A stretch of DNA of 64,000 bases, taken from assembly GCA_021234155.1 (NCBI GenBank), contig JAJEKV010000019.1, positions 20,420,112 through 20,484,111 on the forward strand. The letters are read 5' to 3'. The position numbers were made by a program, and so were the translations under genes. This document shows, piece after piece, positions 35,409 through 45,080 of this stretch; the stretch's first letter is position 1, and each line of letters starts with the position of its first letter. The DNA comes from Isoetes taiwanensis (lineage: Eukaryota; Streptophyta; Lycopodiopsida; Isoetales; Isoetaceae). Below the pieces are notes generated by a model. That model did no database searches. It saw only the letters and a list, made by a program, of their open reading frames with translations, and was not told the origin of the DNA.

Positions 35409-35484
35409 TTCCTCCCTCTTGACATTGCAATTTCCCTCTGAGGTCAAGCTTAAATACCTTTTAGCCATCCCAGCATAGTCCTCC

Positions 35485-36188
35485 TTAGCCCTCGCCAGGC
35501 CTACCAAGAGAAGCCTCCTTGGATTTCTTCTTGTCTCTCGATTCCTTTTGCTTTCCGATCTTTATTCCCAAGAATATCCGGATAAAACTTCTAAAATATT
35601 GCCACGCACCCATGAAGCGTCCTCCAAAGGTTTGTGAGCAAACCAAATATTGTCTTGAACCACTAGTGGATTTATCCGCCAAAATTGTTTCCGGCTCTAG
35701 AACTTCGGAATCATCAATTAGTTCTGGCTCACTTAACTTCCCAGATCAATTAATTCTGGCTCACTTAACCTCCCAAGTAGAGGTAACTCCTTACCATGAT
35801 AAGCCTTTAGGAATGACACATTCACTACATCATGCATTTTCCAACCTTGAGGCAATCTTAATTGATATGCATTCTCATTGACCACTTTAATAACTTGAAA
35901 TGGTCCATGGAAACGGTGCCAACTTACATCCTTCTTGTGCGCATCTTTCTTAAAGTGGCCTTTATGGATCCTCATCCATACCCAATCTCCTTCCTTAAAA
36001 ACCATTGGTTGCCGCAACTTAGATGATTTATTTGCAAAAGATGCTTGAGCATCTCGAATACGAGCTTGTAGCAAGTCTATGAGATCCTTATGCTCAATAA
36101 CCAAATCATCAGCACTGAACATCCTCACACACTCGAAAAGAGTGGCTCTGTGGTCTGGTGGACCATAGACCGCCTTGAAAAGGGTCAT
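35485..36188 (-). pseudogene. gypsy integrase C-terminus and chromodomain-like tail
   Basis: ORF 36188-35733 (151 codons) ends the integrase: LVIEHKDLIDLLQARIRDAQ, GDWVWMRIHKGHF, WHRFHGPFQVIKVVNENAYQ, LRLPQGWKMHDVVNVSFLK, the GPF/Y module that contacts DNA and helps targeting. The reading continues into 35682-35485 (DSEVLEPETILADK, then RQYLV and FLGIKIGKQK), corresponding to the chromodomain-like tail of plant Ty3 elements. A short duplication of TCAATTAATTCTGGCTCACTTAAC-like sequence (about 35717 and 35747) repeats a few codons between the two. Confidence 0.8.
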
Positions 36189-36189
36189 C

Positions 36190-36742
36190 TTTTATGGTAG
36201 ATCGATAGGTATTACTCTTCCCAATGACCTTGATGTTCATTGACAAACCCCTTAAGATGGAACAAATAACTTTATTTACCACCTCGGATTGTCCATCGGG
36301 CCGGGTGAAAAAGTAGTGGAGAACCTTAACTCGCTCCCAATTGCATAAACAATGCCTTGCAATTTATCGTTAAACTTTGTATCACGATCGATACAATAAT
36401 CTTTGGCAACCCATGTAGCCTAAATATCTCTTTGATAAAGAGCGAGCCGCACTATAAGCCGCTAACTTATCCCAACAAGGAATAAAATGGGTGTGCTTAG
36501 TTAAACAATCAACAAATTGTTTCAACAATAAAATCCATAGTGATATGCTCCCCACTTTGCCTCCTGAATAGGCAAGGATAAAGAAACACCATGAGGTTTC
36601 TTGTTCGCTTTATCCGCTGACAAGTAACACAATGACGAATATGAACCAAGACATCTCTCCTCAATCCAAAGCAAATAAAGTATGGTTCAATCTTTTGCCA
36701 AAGTTGCCCCCCACCGATGACTCGCAAAGAGGGGTGCATCAT
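36190..36742 (-). pseudogene. gypsy integrase zinc-binding domain and core remnant
   Basis: ORF 36742-36509 carries the H-H-C-C domain of integrase, with IRHCVTCQRIKRTRNL providing the Cys pair and GEHITMDFIVE as the start of the catalytic core with its first Asp. Sequence from 36508 to 36190 covers the rest of the core in broken frames. Confidence 0.8.
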
Positions 36743-36849
36743 GGACTTCTAAGAATAAGTGACCGAAAGTCCCGAACAATGCATAGCTTTGGACCTTTAT
36801 ATAAGAACCCATTCACAATCTTATATCCATATGCATTGCCACTTTGAGC

Positions 36850-37175
36850 CAACGACCAAATATCCTTATAATCATGGTCAGTGGCTCATTTCCTCCAAAT
36901 GGTTGGATTGTGCTATAGAAAGTGAACAAACCGTATAATGCCTACTTAAAGCATCAGCTACAACATTCTTTTTACCAGGACGATAATCCACTGAGAAATC
37001 ATATTGCTGCATAAAAGCAACCCATTTCAACTACCGTTCGGATAATGTTTTCTGTGAAACAATGTGCCTAATGCTTTGGTGGTCACTCAAAATATGAACC
37101 ATTGACCATAAAAGATAGTGTTGCCACACTTTCAAAGCATGAATGACAAATTTTAAATAGATACTTTGAGGCAGC
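36850..37175 (-). pseudogene. gypsy RNase H remnant
   Basis: Minus-strand pieces match RNase H of Ty3/gypsy pol: DHQSIRHIVSQKTLSE (about 37090-37043), WVAFMQQYDFSVDYRPGKKN and VVADALSRHYT (about 37025-36930). Frames are broken; the N-terminal third is missing at the deletion junction near 37170-37200. Confidence 0.75.
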
Positions 37176-37443
37176 GTTGAGCATTAATGGCTTCCGTGGA
37201 GGGCCAAACCTTCCTCCTCTACTTTCTCTCGCCATCTTACAGAGCTCACCAAAAGAAAGATTGGCAACTTGCGATCGAGCTTTTACTTACCCAATGATGA
37301 ACCCCACCCATGAGTTTTTCGTGCCTCTCGGTATCATTTTACTAAGACTAACTTTTCTTTAAAACTTCGCCTTGCTGGCTCGAATAGTTTCTATGTTTTG
37401 TTGGGTCAACTTATTCCATTCAGTAATAAGATCTCGCCCCCAA

Positions 37444-37905
37444 TTATGACCCAAAATTGATTTTTGATTTGCTTTTCAAATTCAAAGTAACAATGGGTTG
37501 ATCGATCCGGTTCTTCTCGATATCCACCACCGGTCCCTTTGCAACCCCATCCGTAGGACGCCAAAAAATATAATCGAAAGTGTCTTCGCTATCCTTAGTT
37601 TTAGCAAAATATGAATTCAAATCCAAGTAATTCATCCGCATCACTAGTAGCAAATGGAATACGCTTTGAATTCAATTTTGACATTGGCACCCATTTTGAT
37701 GCCACTATGGGGATGCCCCTCAGCCTTGTTTGCAAGCTAAGCCACTTGCGCTCTCAGAGAATCCAATTCTTGCAGCTCAGCAATTCGAGCCTCGGCAGCT
37801 GCAAGTTTTTCCCTCATGAGCGAATTATCATGCTCTAACTCAAAAAAATTTCCTTGAGCTCTTCATCCTCAAAGTTAACATTGGCGGAGAACCGCCATTG
37901 AAACT
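37444..37905 (-). pseudogene. gypsy gag-like remnant with coiled coil
   Basis: Adjacent to the primer-binding site, the minus strand reads ELEHDNSLMREKLAAAEARI and AELQELDSLRAQVA (about 37840-37735), a leucine-heptad coiled coil typical of the start of gag in some plant Ty3 elements. ORF 37653-37444 follows. The rest of gag is lost in the internal deletion. Confidence 0.55.
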
Positions 37906-37928
37906 TATTGCTATGGTACCACTAAAAA

Positions 37929-38145
37929 GGACTCTTGACGTGGCACGCTATCTCACCAATCAACCACGAGCCCCTCACCAAGACACACACAAATGACAGA
38001 GCTCTCCCCGAGCAACTATATAGCATGCACGCCTGCTGGTCCTTCTTGGACCAAAGCCCTCTTTGGACAAAAGCCCAAAGGACCAAAGGCCCACATGGGT
38101 CGAAAAGGCCTAAGGCCTTTTGCCACGCCCTGGCATATATCGCCA
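37929..38145 (-). repeat. 5' LTR of the gypsy element
   Basis: Partner of 35218-35408; it contains an extra duplicated CCAAAG-type segment (CTTTGGACAAAAGCCCAAAG). The boundary opposite the primer-binding site ends in CA on the plus strand at 38144-38145. Confidence 0.75.
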
Positions 38146-39042
38146 GGAACCCTTGAGGCCAAGAGGGTGCCATGGTCGAGGGGTTATTGCCATGATCCCC
38201 AAGAGGGGAGGGTTTACCTTCCTTAAATCGAGGTCCCAGTAGGTTTTTACACTTAAAAAAAAAAGCTTGCTCACGCTATTATACCAAAGATAGTTTGTTC
38301 CGATTGTTTCTCTTTATCGATCTGAAGCATTTTTCCTTGCAAGAGCTTCATATCCTTCTGTATTGGTTCATATTCTTGTGTATTTGACTTCAGCAAACGG
38401 ACCATAATGTATAAAGCTATGAAGATGCAACAACATTACTAGATTTTGCGGCATTAACAAAGAATATTCATGAGATTATTGAGATAATCACTGAGATATT
38501 CTTCAAAAATGAATACTCGGGTGATTATACAAAATAATCATAGCTTGATCTAAGGGTGGGCAACGGTCAGATTTATAGAACTTGCAAGGACCGTGATTTA
38601 AAGTCTATTGGCTTCTATAATGATAAATTTGTTTATTGTAGTCTAGAGAGATATTTTTTCGGGTTGCTAATGAAAAAATAAATGAATTATCTTAACATAT
38701 ACAAGAATTTGGCGCATTTTGTTCCGCCTTTTTTTTTTTTGTAACATCTGATTGATTGTAAATAATGACTAGTAATGGTGCCGGTTCTTTCAAGCATACT
38801 TTGGGAGGTCAGAATGTTTTAGCCACAATGAGAAAAGCATGCAGTATAATTCAACATTTGTGCCTTTATTATAACGAAAACTTTTCAAAGGTTTAAGAAC
38901 GTTTAAGAAGCCTATCTCCTTCATGTTAGATGATTTTGTCGATATCTCTGAGAGCTTTGAGTAGAACATTGTGATGCTTGTTCTTAGCAATTTTGAGTGG
39001 AAGTAAAATGTTAATCTAAGCACGTTTGAGGTGAGGTTATAG
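38146..39042. other. no recognised gene
   Basis: AT-rich, with short A and T runs (38250, 38730). The minus ORF 38790-39023 has no recognisable domain. Confidence 0.5.
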
Positions 39043-39576
39043 TCAAAGTCCCTGTGAGGTGTCGAGGAGTTCCAAGATGCATTCTTTGAGTATCTCTACC
39101 AAGTCTTGATCGAATCCTGGCTGTTGGCTCCGCATATGTTGGTCATCACTCTCCTGGTTTTGTGCTTGTTGCTCTTCAGTCTCCAGTTGTTCGTCTTCTT
39201 CGTTATAGGACAACATGACATACATTGTCCAATATGCAATCCTACAGACCTATAGATTGTTGATAAATAACTCAAGTTTTGTTATGTATTTTGTTGTATG
39301 TATTTCGTTGTTTGTGATGTATATTTGGTTTTTCTTTTCTCGTAATTTTTGTACGAAGGATAAAGATGAACGGGTGCCAAGAATATGCATTTGGATTCGT
39401 CCATTTAGATGTTGGCAAAGTATAGCTTGAAATGCATTCAATTGTGGGAGGGTGATGTCTGGGCATTCATCTAAGTTCGCATCGAATGACGTCATTGAAC
39501 CATGTAAATCATTGATTGATTGTTCCAATTGAGCAATGTGTTGGAGTACATCGTCTGTATCATTTTTTGTAGGCAT
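39043..39576 (-). CDS. unrecognised minus-strand ORF pair
   Basis: ORF 39576-39250 (108 codons) begins MPTKNDTDDVLQHIAQLEQS and contains DANLDECPDITLPQLNAFQA; ORF 39225-39043 (60 codons) begins MYVMLSYNEEDEQLETEEQQ and ends LVEILKECILELLDTSQGL. Both are acidic and helical, without membrane segments. They could be two exons or one frame-broken gene: the first ORF loses protein character after SLSFVQK (about 39370), where a donor-like GTACG occurs on the minus strand. No family recognised. Confidence 0.35.
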
Positions 39577-39654
39577 CTGTAAAACAAAAGCATGATGTTA
39601 AATTGATACATTTTCTTGGATGCATCAGAAAATATGTCTTACCCTAGGGTTGAT

Positions 39655-39704
39655 AATGATGCCAAGATTTTTGGTACCTAATGATGCCAAGATTTTTGGT
39701 ACCT
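39655..39704 (+). repeat. 25 bp perfect tandem duplication
   Basis: AATGATGCCAAGATTTTTGG plus TACCT occurs twice back to back without differences, so it is recent. Confidence 0.9.
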
Positions 39705-39919
39705 AAGTTGTGTTCATTATTGTCTTCCATCTTTGGCCTAAGATACAGCTAGGACCTAGATCCCATCGCAAATATAAGGCTTGGAGGTCATATATAAAGG
39801 GCCAAGAAAAAGGCGTCTAGGTGAAAAGGTTAAAAGGCAATGGACTTTAGAGAGAAAAGTTCTTTAAGAAGCCGCCTTTTTATCCACATCACACATCATT
39901 CCACCCTTTCTTTTCATAC

Positions 39920-40225
39920 GATCTAACAAATTTACCTATTTCCATCTAACAAATTTTTCTATTTCCTTCTCTATATGATGATCTAACAAATTTATCTATT
40001 TCCTTCTATATGATGATATATTTTGCAACACCGCTAATAGTTGCTAAATTAATCAAGGGCAGTTGTAGTCGTTGGAAAAGAACATGACAATATAATTATT
40101 CAAGTAGTTGTTGGAAAATTATTGAAGTATATTGTAGTTGTTGGAAAAGAACATGGCATTAGAAAAGGACATTGAAATACAATTAAATATTTAAATGTAA
40201 AATTGTAATTGTTGGAAAAGAACAT
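39920..40225 (+). repeat. cluster of short tandem words
   Basis: GATCTAACAAATTT(A)(C/T)CTATTTCC occurs three times between 39921 and 40005, and GTTGGAAAAGAACATG occurs three times between 40071 and 40230. Confidence 0.65.
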
Positions 40226-40274
40226 GGCAATGCAGGTTGAATATATAGATCTATGGCAATCATTTGTTTGCCAC

Positions 40275-40371
40275 CTTGCATAATTTTTGTAGTTCTACGC
40301 ATTCTAAAAGCCCCAATATAGCATTCCCTCCATGCAAAGAGATCTTTGCACTGATTAAATTTACCCAAAGC
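40275..40371 (-). CDS. exon-like ORF with splice sites, unnamed
   Basis: On the minus strand, TATATTGGCAG|GCTTTGG and ATGCAAG|GTGGC bracket an open 97-base stretch reading ALGKFNQCKDLFAWRECYIG then AFRMRRTTKIM. The Cys/Trp-rich, basic composition resembles a conserved exon rather than chance. I do not recognise the protein. Confidence 0.3.
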
Positions 40372-41317
40372 CTGCCAATATAACAAATTGAGGAATGGTC
40401 AATTTTGAAGGAGAAGTTTTTAAATTCTCATTACCATTGTGCAACCTAGATTTGCTAGAGAAGGGCCATGGTTTTTAGAAAATAATGCAAGCTTGAGTAC
40501 CGATGTATAAGGAGTGGCGTAAACCATGCATATATGGGCCTTCATATTCCACTTTCATGTTATGTTGATAACCTAGACACATACAGATTCACTCTATATT
40601 ACATCACATTTTGCCACCAAAGATAACAAAAGCAGTTATGCCACGACACACTGGCACACTGCATCAAATTATTCTATATGGTGCTAGACTTAAATACCAG
40701 TTGTTCATAAATAGGTCAGCGGTGAGAGTGGGGTGGTTAATTGCGTCGCAGGGATAATGTTCTCCAACTCTGAAACCAACCTTTTTATCAAACTTCTTTA
40801 ATATTTTACATATTCCAGTTGTTCAGTTCAATTCCGTAAAACACTTAAAAACTGGAAAAACCTATCCATATGGCAAATATCTTGGAACTTAATAAAGATT
40901 AGGTCTTGTAACCCTAGACATTTGATCCATCACTGCATATTCCAGCACAACATAAGCACCCCGGAATGCCTCAAATACATGTTACCATTTTGATTTTGTA
41001 CCTTAAGGCAGAGTTGCATTATATATTGCAGTTGCTCATGTGGCTCAGTCAATAATCTCCCTGACAAATTCCGCAATGTTAACATAAGTACAACCTTGAA
41101 GGAAAAAAACCTTCTGATATATGTTGCTCCAAGAGGATCTGCAGATAGAAGAGAATAATAAAATTTACAGAAAAATCTTGGAGTCCAGGGCTAATATACT
41201 TTCATATACCTCACATTCGCAGCAAGATGTGAAGAAAAATATGAAAGTTATCTTTAAGCCGATTTGTTTGTAATATACGCACATAATCTCCACCAAGTTT
41301 AAACTGCCGAAAACCAT

Positions 41318-41515
41318 TCAAACATCACAACTCTTTCTACAAACTTCGCCAAATAAGATGCCTGGGAAAATAACATGCCCTTTGAGACTGCATTCATGGA
41401 TAGACAATCCGGTTGGATTTATAGGCCTGACAGAGTCTTGCTCAAGAACCGCCCAAGGAGAAACCCAAGCCCTTGCTGCAAAAGGAGAATCAATAAGAAC
41501 GACAACTGTGAACAA
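41318..41515 (-). CDS. exon-like ORF, unnamed
   Basis: Minus reading: after CTCCTTTTGCAG (acceptor-like, exon from 41475) the frame gives ARAWVSPWAVLEQDSVRPIN and PTGLSIHECSLKGHVIFPG. It lies about 1.1 kb upstream of the exon-like ORF at 40275-40371 on the same strand, so the two may belong to one gene. There is no clear GT donor after it. The plus-strand ORF 41358-41699 overlaps and is probably its shadow. Confidence 0.25.
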   Translation of the reverse strand: MFTVVVLIDSPFAARAWVSPWAVLEQDSVRPINPTGLSIHECSLKGHVIFPGILFGEVCRKSCDV

Positions 41516-42232
41516 CCCTAAATATTACACTGCTTTTTATAAATTCTTGAATAAAAAGCATGAGGATCCATCATACCTTTATGTCAATGTAATCGCCAGT
41601 GTATGCTCCCTCTGTACGATTCCAATACGGCCATTGGGTGGATATGTACCGAATAGCACTACGCATCATTCTTGGGGACTTGAATATGTAGCATTATAAC
41701 AGGGGGTTTTTTTTGTGATTTTATACGCTTTTTGGCATGGTTTTCATATGATTTCATGGGCGTATTTCAAAAAACGTACTAATGCGTACATCTAGAGTGC
41801 GCACTATATTTTAGCCTCATATTTGTATAGTTTTTGTGTTGTCTAATTTTCCCCTATAATTTTAATGGTGTGATCAACTCTTTAGTTCGAGATCAAGGGC
41901 TCATAATGGAAGCCCCCTTTTGCTACTATAATTACATGCAATGATGGCATTCATATGAATAAATATGAATAATGTTTGAAAAGCCATGTAGATAATTATT
42001 ATTGGGACGTGCTAAAAAGGCCAAAGTGTTAAAAACATAGAAACGAGTGTATTTTTCGTTTATACCCGGTGGAACAAGATGGCGGACTTGAAGAACGGCT
42101 TTTGTGTTGCAAATTTTCTCGTTTCTTTTCACCTTTTGTCCATTTGCCTACCTAGCTACTTTGGCTACCTAGCTAGTTACTTGTTTGTATCTAAGATATA
42201 ATTCGTAGACAATTTACAACATGCACAAACCT

Positions 42233-42480
42233 CGATCTTAGTTTCTAGGGTAAGGCTTGTTTTTGATTCACAGAGAAAAAGGAGCCGGGTGGGTTTGACA
42301 CGAGCTTTGAATCCCCTTTCTCGACTTGGCATATCCGGTGCAATTTCTTCTTTCGAGGAGCGAGGCTTTTCCATAATCGAGATCTTAGTTTCTAGGGTAA
42401 GTCTTCCTCTTCATTTACACCTTTAACAAGGAGCAGGGTTTGGATACAAGCTTTAAATTCCCTTTTCCCTTTGGCGGGGG
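42233..42480 (+). repeat. direct repeat of about 95 bp, 147 bp period
   Basis: CGATCTTAGTTTCTAGGGTAAG at 42233 and GAGATCTTAGTTTCTAGGGTAAG at 42379 start two copies that continue through AAGGAGC(C/A)GGGT and (G/C)AAGCTTT(G)AA(T/A)(T)CCCTTT-like sequence. Confidence 0.65.
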
Positions 42481-42779
42481 GCAATTTACTTTCCCTTTTC
42501 AAGAGTAGGCTTTTCCCACCATAACATGGCTTTTTTGTTTACGACCCCCATTTTTCCTTTTTTCCAACAAGTTCGTTTCCCTTTGAAATGATGTCTTAGA
42601 AGCCACATATATTTCCCTTGATGTGCATTCCCAACCTTTGCTTAGAGCGATTCCCAAATTCCTGTAACTTTTCGAAGATAAACCCAAGCGAGGGGACCCG
42701 GTGAAGATAGGTCTCTTGAAGATCCGTGGAAAAACCTATGTATGTTATTCCCTTTTTATGCGTTTGGATCCCCAGCTTT

Positions 42780-43292
42780 TTTAATTTGCAAACTTTCGCA
42801 AGATTAATCTCTTTCAATGTGTTGGCCCGGATGTAGGCGCTAGATTTAACCCTAATGCCGGTTCCATACATTTCTATCTTCATCTTGGATTCCTCGTAGC
42901 CTTTCCCATGTATGAAAAGCATTTGTGTTTGCACAAGTAATCAACAGTTGTTGGTTCATTGGCATTTTTTTTCCTCCTTTATGGCCCCTTTTTTTGTACC
43001 ACAAAAATGATAATCACCTTTTTTAGGTCCTCCCCTCCTTTTTCAAAACCTATGTCGTTATGCAAGAAAACATTTGTACCTTTGGATGCGAGGGGCTTTC
43101 TTTAATTTGCAAACTTACGCAAGATTAATCTCTTTTGCCTGGGCTTCCACATGTAGGTGCTAGATTTAACCCTAATGCCTTTTCCATACATTTCTATCTT
43201 CTTCTTGGATTCACCCTTTTTTCCCCTCGATGTATGAAAAGCATTTGTGTTTGCACAAGTAATCAACAGGTTGTTGGTTCATTGGCATTTGC
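42780..43292 (+). repeat. direct repeat of about 190 bp, 321 bp apart
   Basis: Copies begin TTAATTTGCAAACTT at 42780 and 43100 and share CGCAAGATTAATCTCTTT, GCTAGATTTAACCCTAATGC, TTCCATACATTTCTATCTTC and CAAGTAATCAACAG, ending at GTTCATTGGCATTT. Divergence is perhaps 15 percent. Confidence 0.8.
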
Positions 43293-44094
43293 TTGGTCCT
43301 CCTTTACATCATTCATGGCCCTATTTTTTTTTACCACAAAGATGATAATGAAAGCACGTTCATAGTCACGTATATTAGCTAGACTTTTTCCCTAACATTC
43401 TTTATGTCATAGCCTTGCCATTGTTGTCTTCATACTTAGCATACAAGTTTGCGGTAATGGGTATTACTTATTGCATTATTAAATTTATTTGATTGCTAAA
43501 TGGAAGAAGACATCTATAAATTTTGAGTTGGTGGCCACGATCTATTAGTTAGCTTCGGCTCAAGATGTTAGGTTATTTTCTTTTCTTCTTTTCCTCCCAT
43601 GCCTAGGTTCAAATCTTAGGGGCACTTTCAAAGCTATTTGTTTTAATAAACTATCGTCCACTCATTATTCTTAATGTATATTCTAACGAGAATCTAGTGT
43701 TCCGGTGTTCCTTGGGCTATAAGCATGGTATGGAAGCATGGTATGGTGCCTTTTTTTGTGGTTACGGTAGATTCTCCCGACTCCAATGACAAGGATGATA
43801 TTTTATCTTGTCTTGGTCTACATTGATTCCCCATTTTTGGATCCATATTACATCAATATGGCAACATCATTATGACAGGGCTTTTTTCTTTTCTATCCTC
43901 ATCACATTTATCCTTTTATCAATATAACACATATAATAACGTTATAATAACACATATAATATAATAACACACACATATAATATCATTACTTAATTTTTTC
44001 TAGTTCGTTCATCAATTCTTAAGGCCCCAAGGCCAAAAATTTTGGTTAACACACAAACCATTACATCCAACACTTTAAAATTAAATCCCCCTTG

Positions 44095-44390
44095 AAACCC
44101 CCTTTGGTTTGGGTGCATATTCACCACGGGGGTGACGAGGGCGGCGAGAGCTCCTAAAATTATGTTTCACGTGTACAAAACCAACACCATGTAGTATATT
44201 ACTACAAATCTTATAGTATTTTGCAAAACTTGTTATACAAGATAGCAAATTTTGTACATGCATACCCCACAAATGAGGAACTTTACGTACGGTGTAGATT
44301 AAGGAATAAAGAGTGAATATGCCTATCCAACAGCTCTCGATGCCCGGAGTCACCCCCCGTGTGAATATGCACCCAAACCAAAGGGGGTTT
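44095..44390. mobile_element. 296 bp MITE with 42 bp terminal inverted repeats
   Basis: The first 30 bases, starting AAACCCCCTTTGGTTTGGGT, are exactly the reverse complement of the last 30; the next 12 match with one shift (CACGGGGGTGAC against ACGGGGGGTGAC). The interior is AT-rich and non-coding apart from a chance minus ORF. Size and structure fit a miniature inverted-repeat transposable element of a PIF or hAT type; no target duplication is clear, so the superfamily is open. Confidence 0.85.
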
Positions 44391-44586
44391 ATGGCTTTGG
44401 CAAGCCATTTGGTGTTAAATCACGGTGGTAGTATACCTTTCTGTGAACAACCAATCGCTTCTTGCCTTAGGTGTTCTAATGATTCTTGATTCTTTTTCAA
44501 AACGGCCACATGCTCTTCAATTTACATAGAATCAAGTAAATATGAAAGAAACTTGGCGCTTCCTATTCATAATTTCTCAATCTTGT

Positions 44587-45080
44587 AAATGCAAGATCCA
44601 TTTATCAAGCAAGATTATCCATTGGAAAGCTTAAGGAAAGCTCTATAAATAACTCTAGGCAAACATCTATCAAATTCCTATTGTATATATCTCAAATATG
44701 GCAAAATATCTTTCTTTGTTCTAATTCTCTGTGAGAGCATAAAGATGGAGGTTACATTTGTTGTTCTAATTCTCTGACAAAAACATGGAGGTTAACCCCA
44801 AGTAACTACTCTAAACTAAATACATAACAGGAGATATACATTAAAATGATTGCCTCCTTTTGAAACCTCCAACAACAATTAAAAAAACAACCATGTTCAC
44901 TATTTGGCCAGCTAGCGGATATTTGGGCATAACTTGCAAATGCAAGATCCATTTATCAAGCAAGATTATTCATTGGAAAGCTCAAGGGAAGCTCTAAAAA
45001 TAACTCTAGGCGCACATGTATCAAATTCCTATTGTATATGTCTCAAATATACCAAAATACATCTGCTGTTCTAATTCCCA
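44587..45080 (+). repeat. direct repeat of about 145 bp, 351 bp apart
   Basis: AAATGCAAGATCCATTTATC begins both copies (44587 and 44938). They share AAGCAAGATTAT(C/T)CATTGG, ATAACTCTAGGC and ATCAAATTCCTATTGTATAT and end at GTTCTAATTC(T/C). Confidence 0.85.

Larger units (their letters stand above)
35218..38145 (-). mobile_element. Ty3/gypsy LTR retrotransposon, internally deleted
   Basis: Two related LTRs (35218-35408 and about 37929-38145) bracket minus-oriented gag and pol remnants. A polypurine tract, AAGAGGGAGGAA on the minus strand (35409-35420), abuts the TG start of the 3' LTR. TGGTACCATAGC (37910-37921, minus) beside the 5' LTR matches a Met-initiator-type primer-binding site in 9 of 12 positions. 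The LTRs differ by many substitutions and indels, so the insertion is old. Protease, reverse transcriptase and most of gag are missing: the reading passes from a gag-like coiled coil to RNase H within about 600 bp. It cannot move on its own. Confidence 0.85.

Noticed and set aside
43600-43625. CCTAGGTTCAAATCTTAGG resembles a tRNA/SINE B box
   Set aside because: No matching A box, clover-leaf or tail was found around it.
44081-44353. Minus-strand 90-codon ORF inside the MITE
   Set aside because: It spans the inverted repeats and has no protein character.
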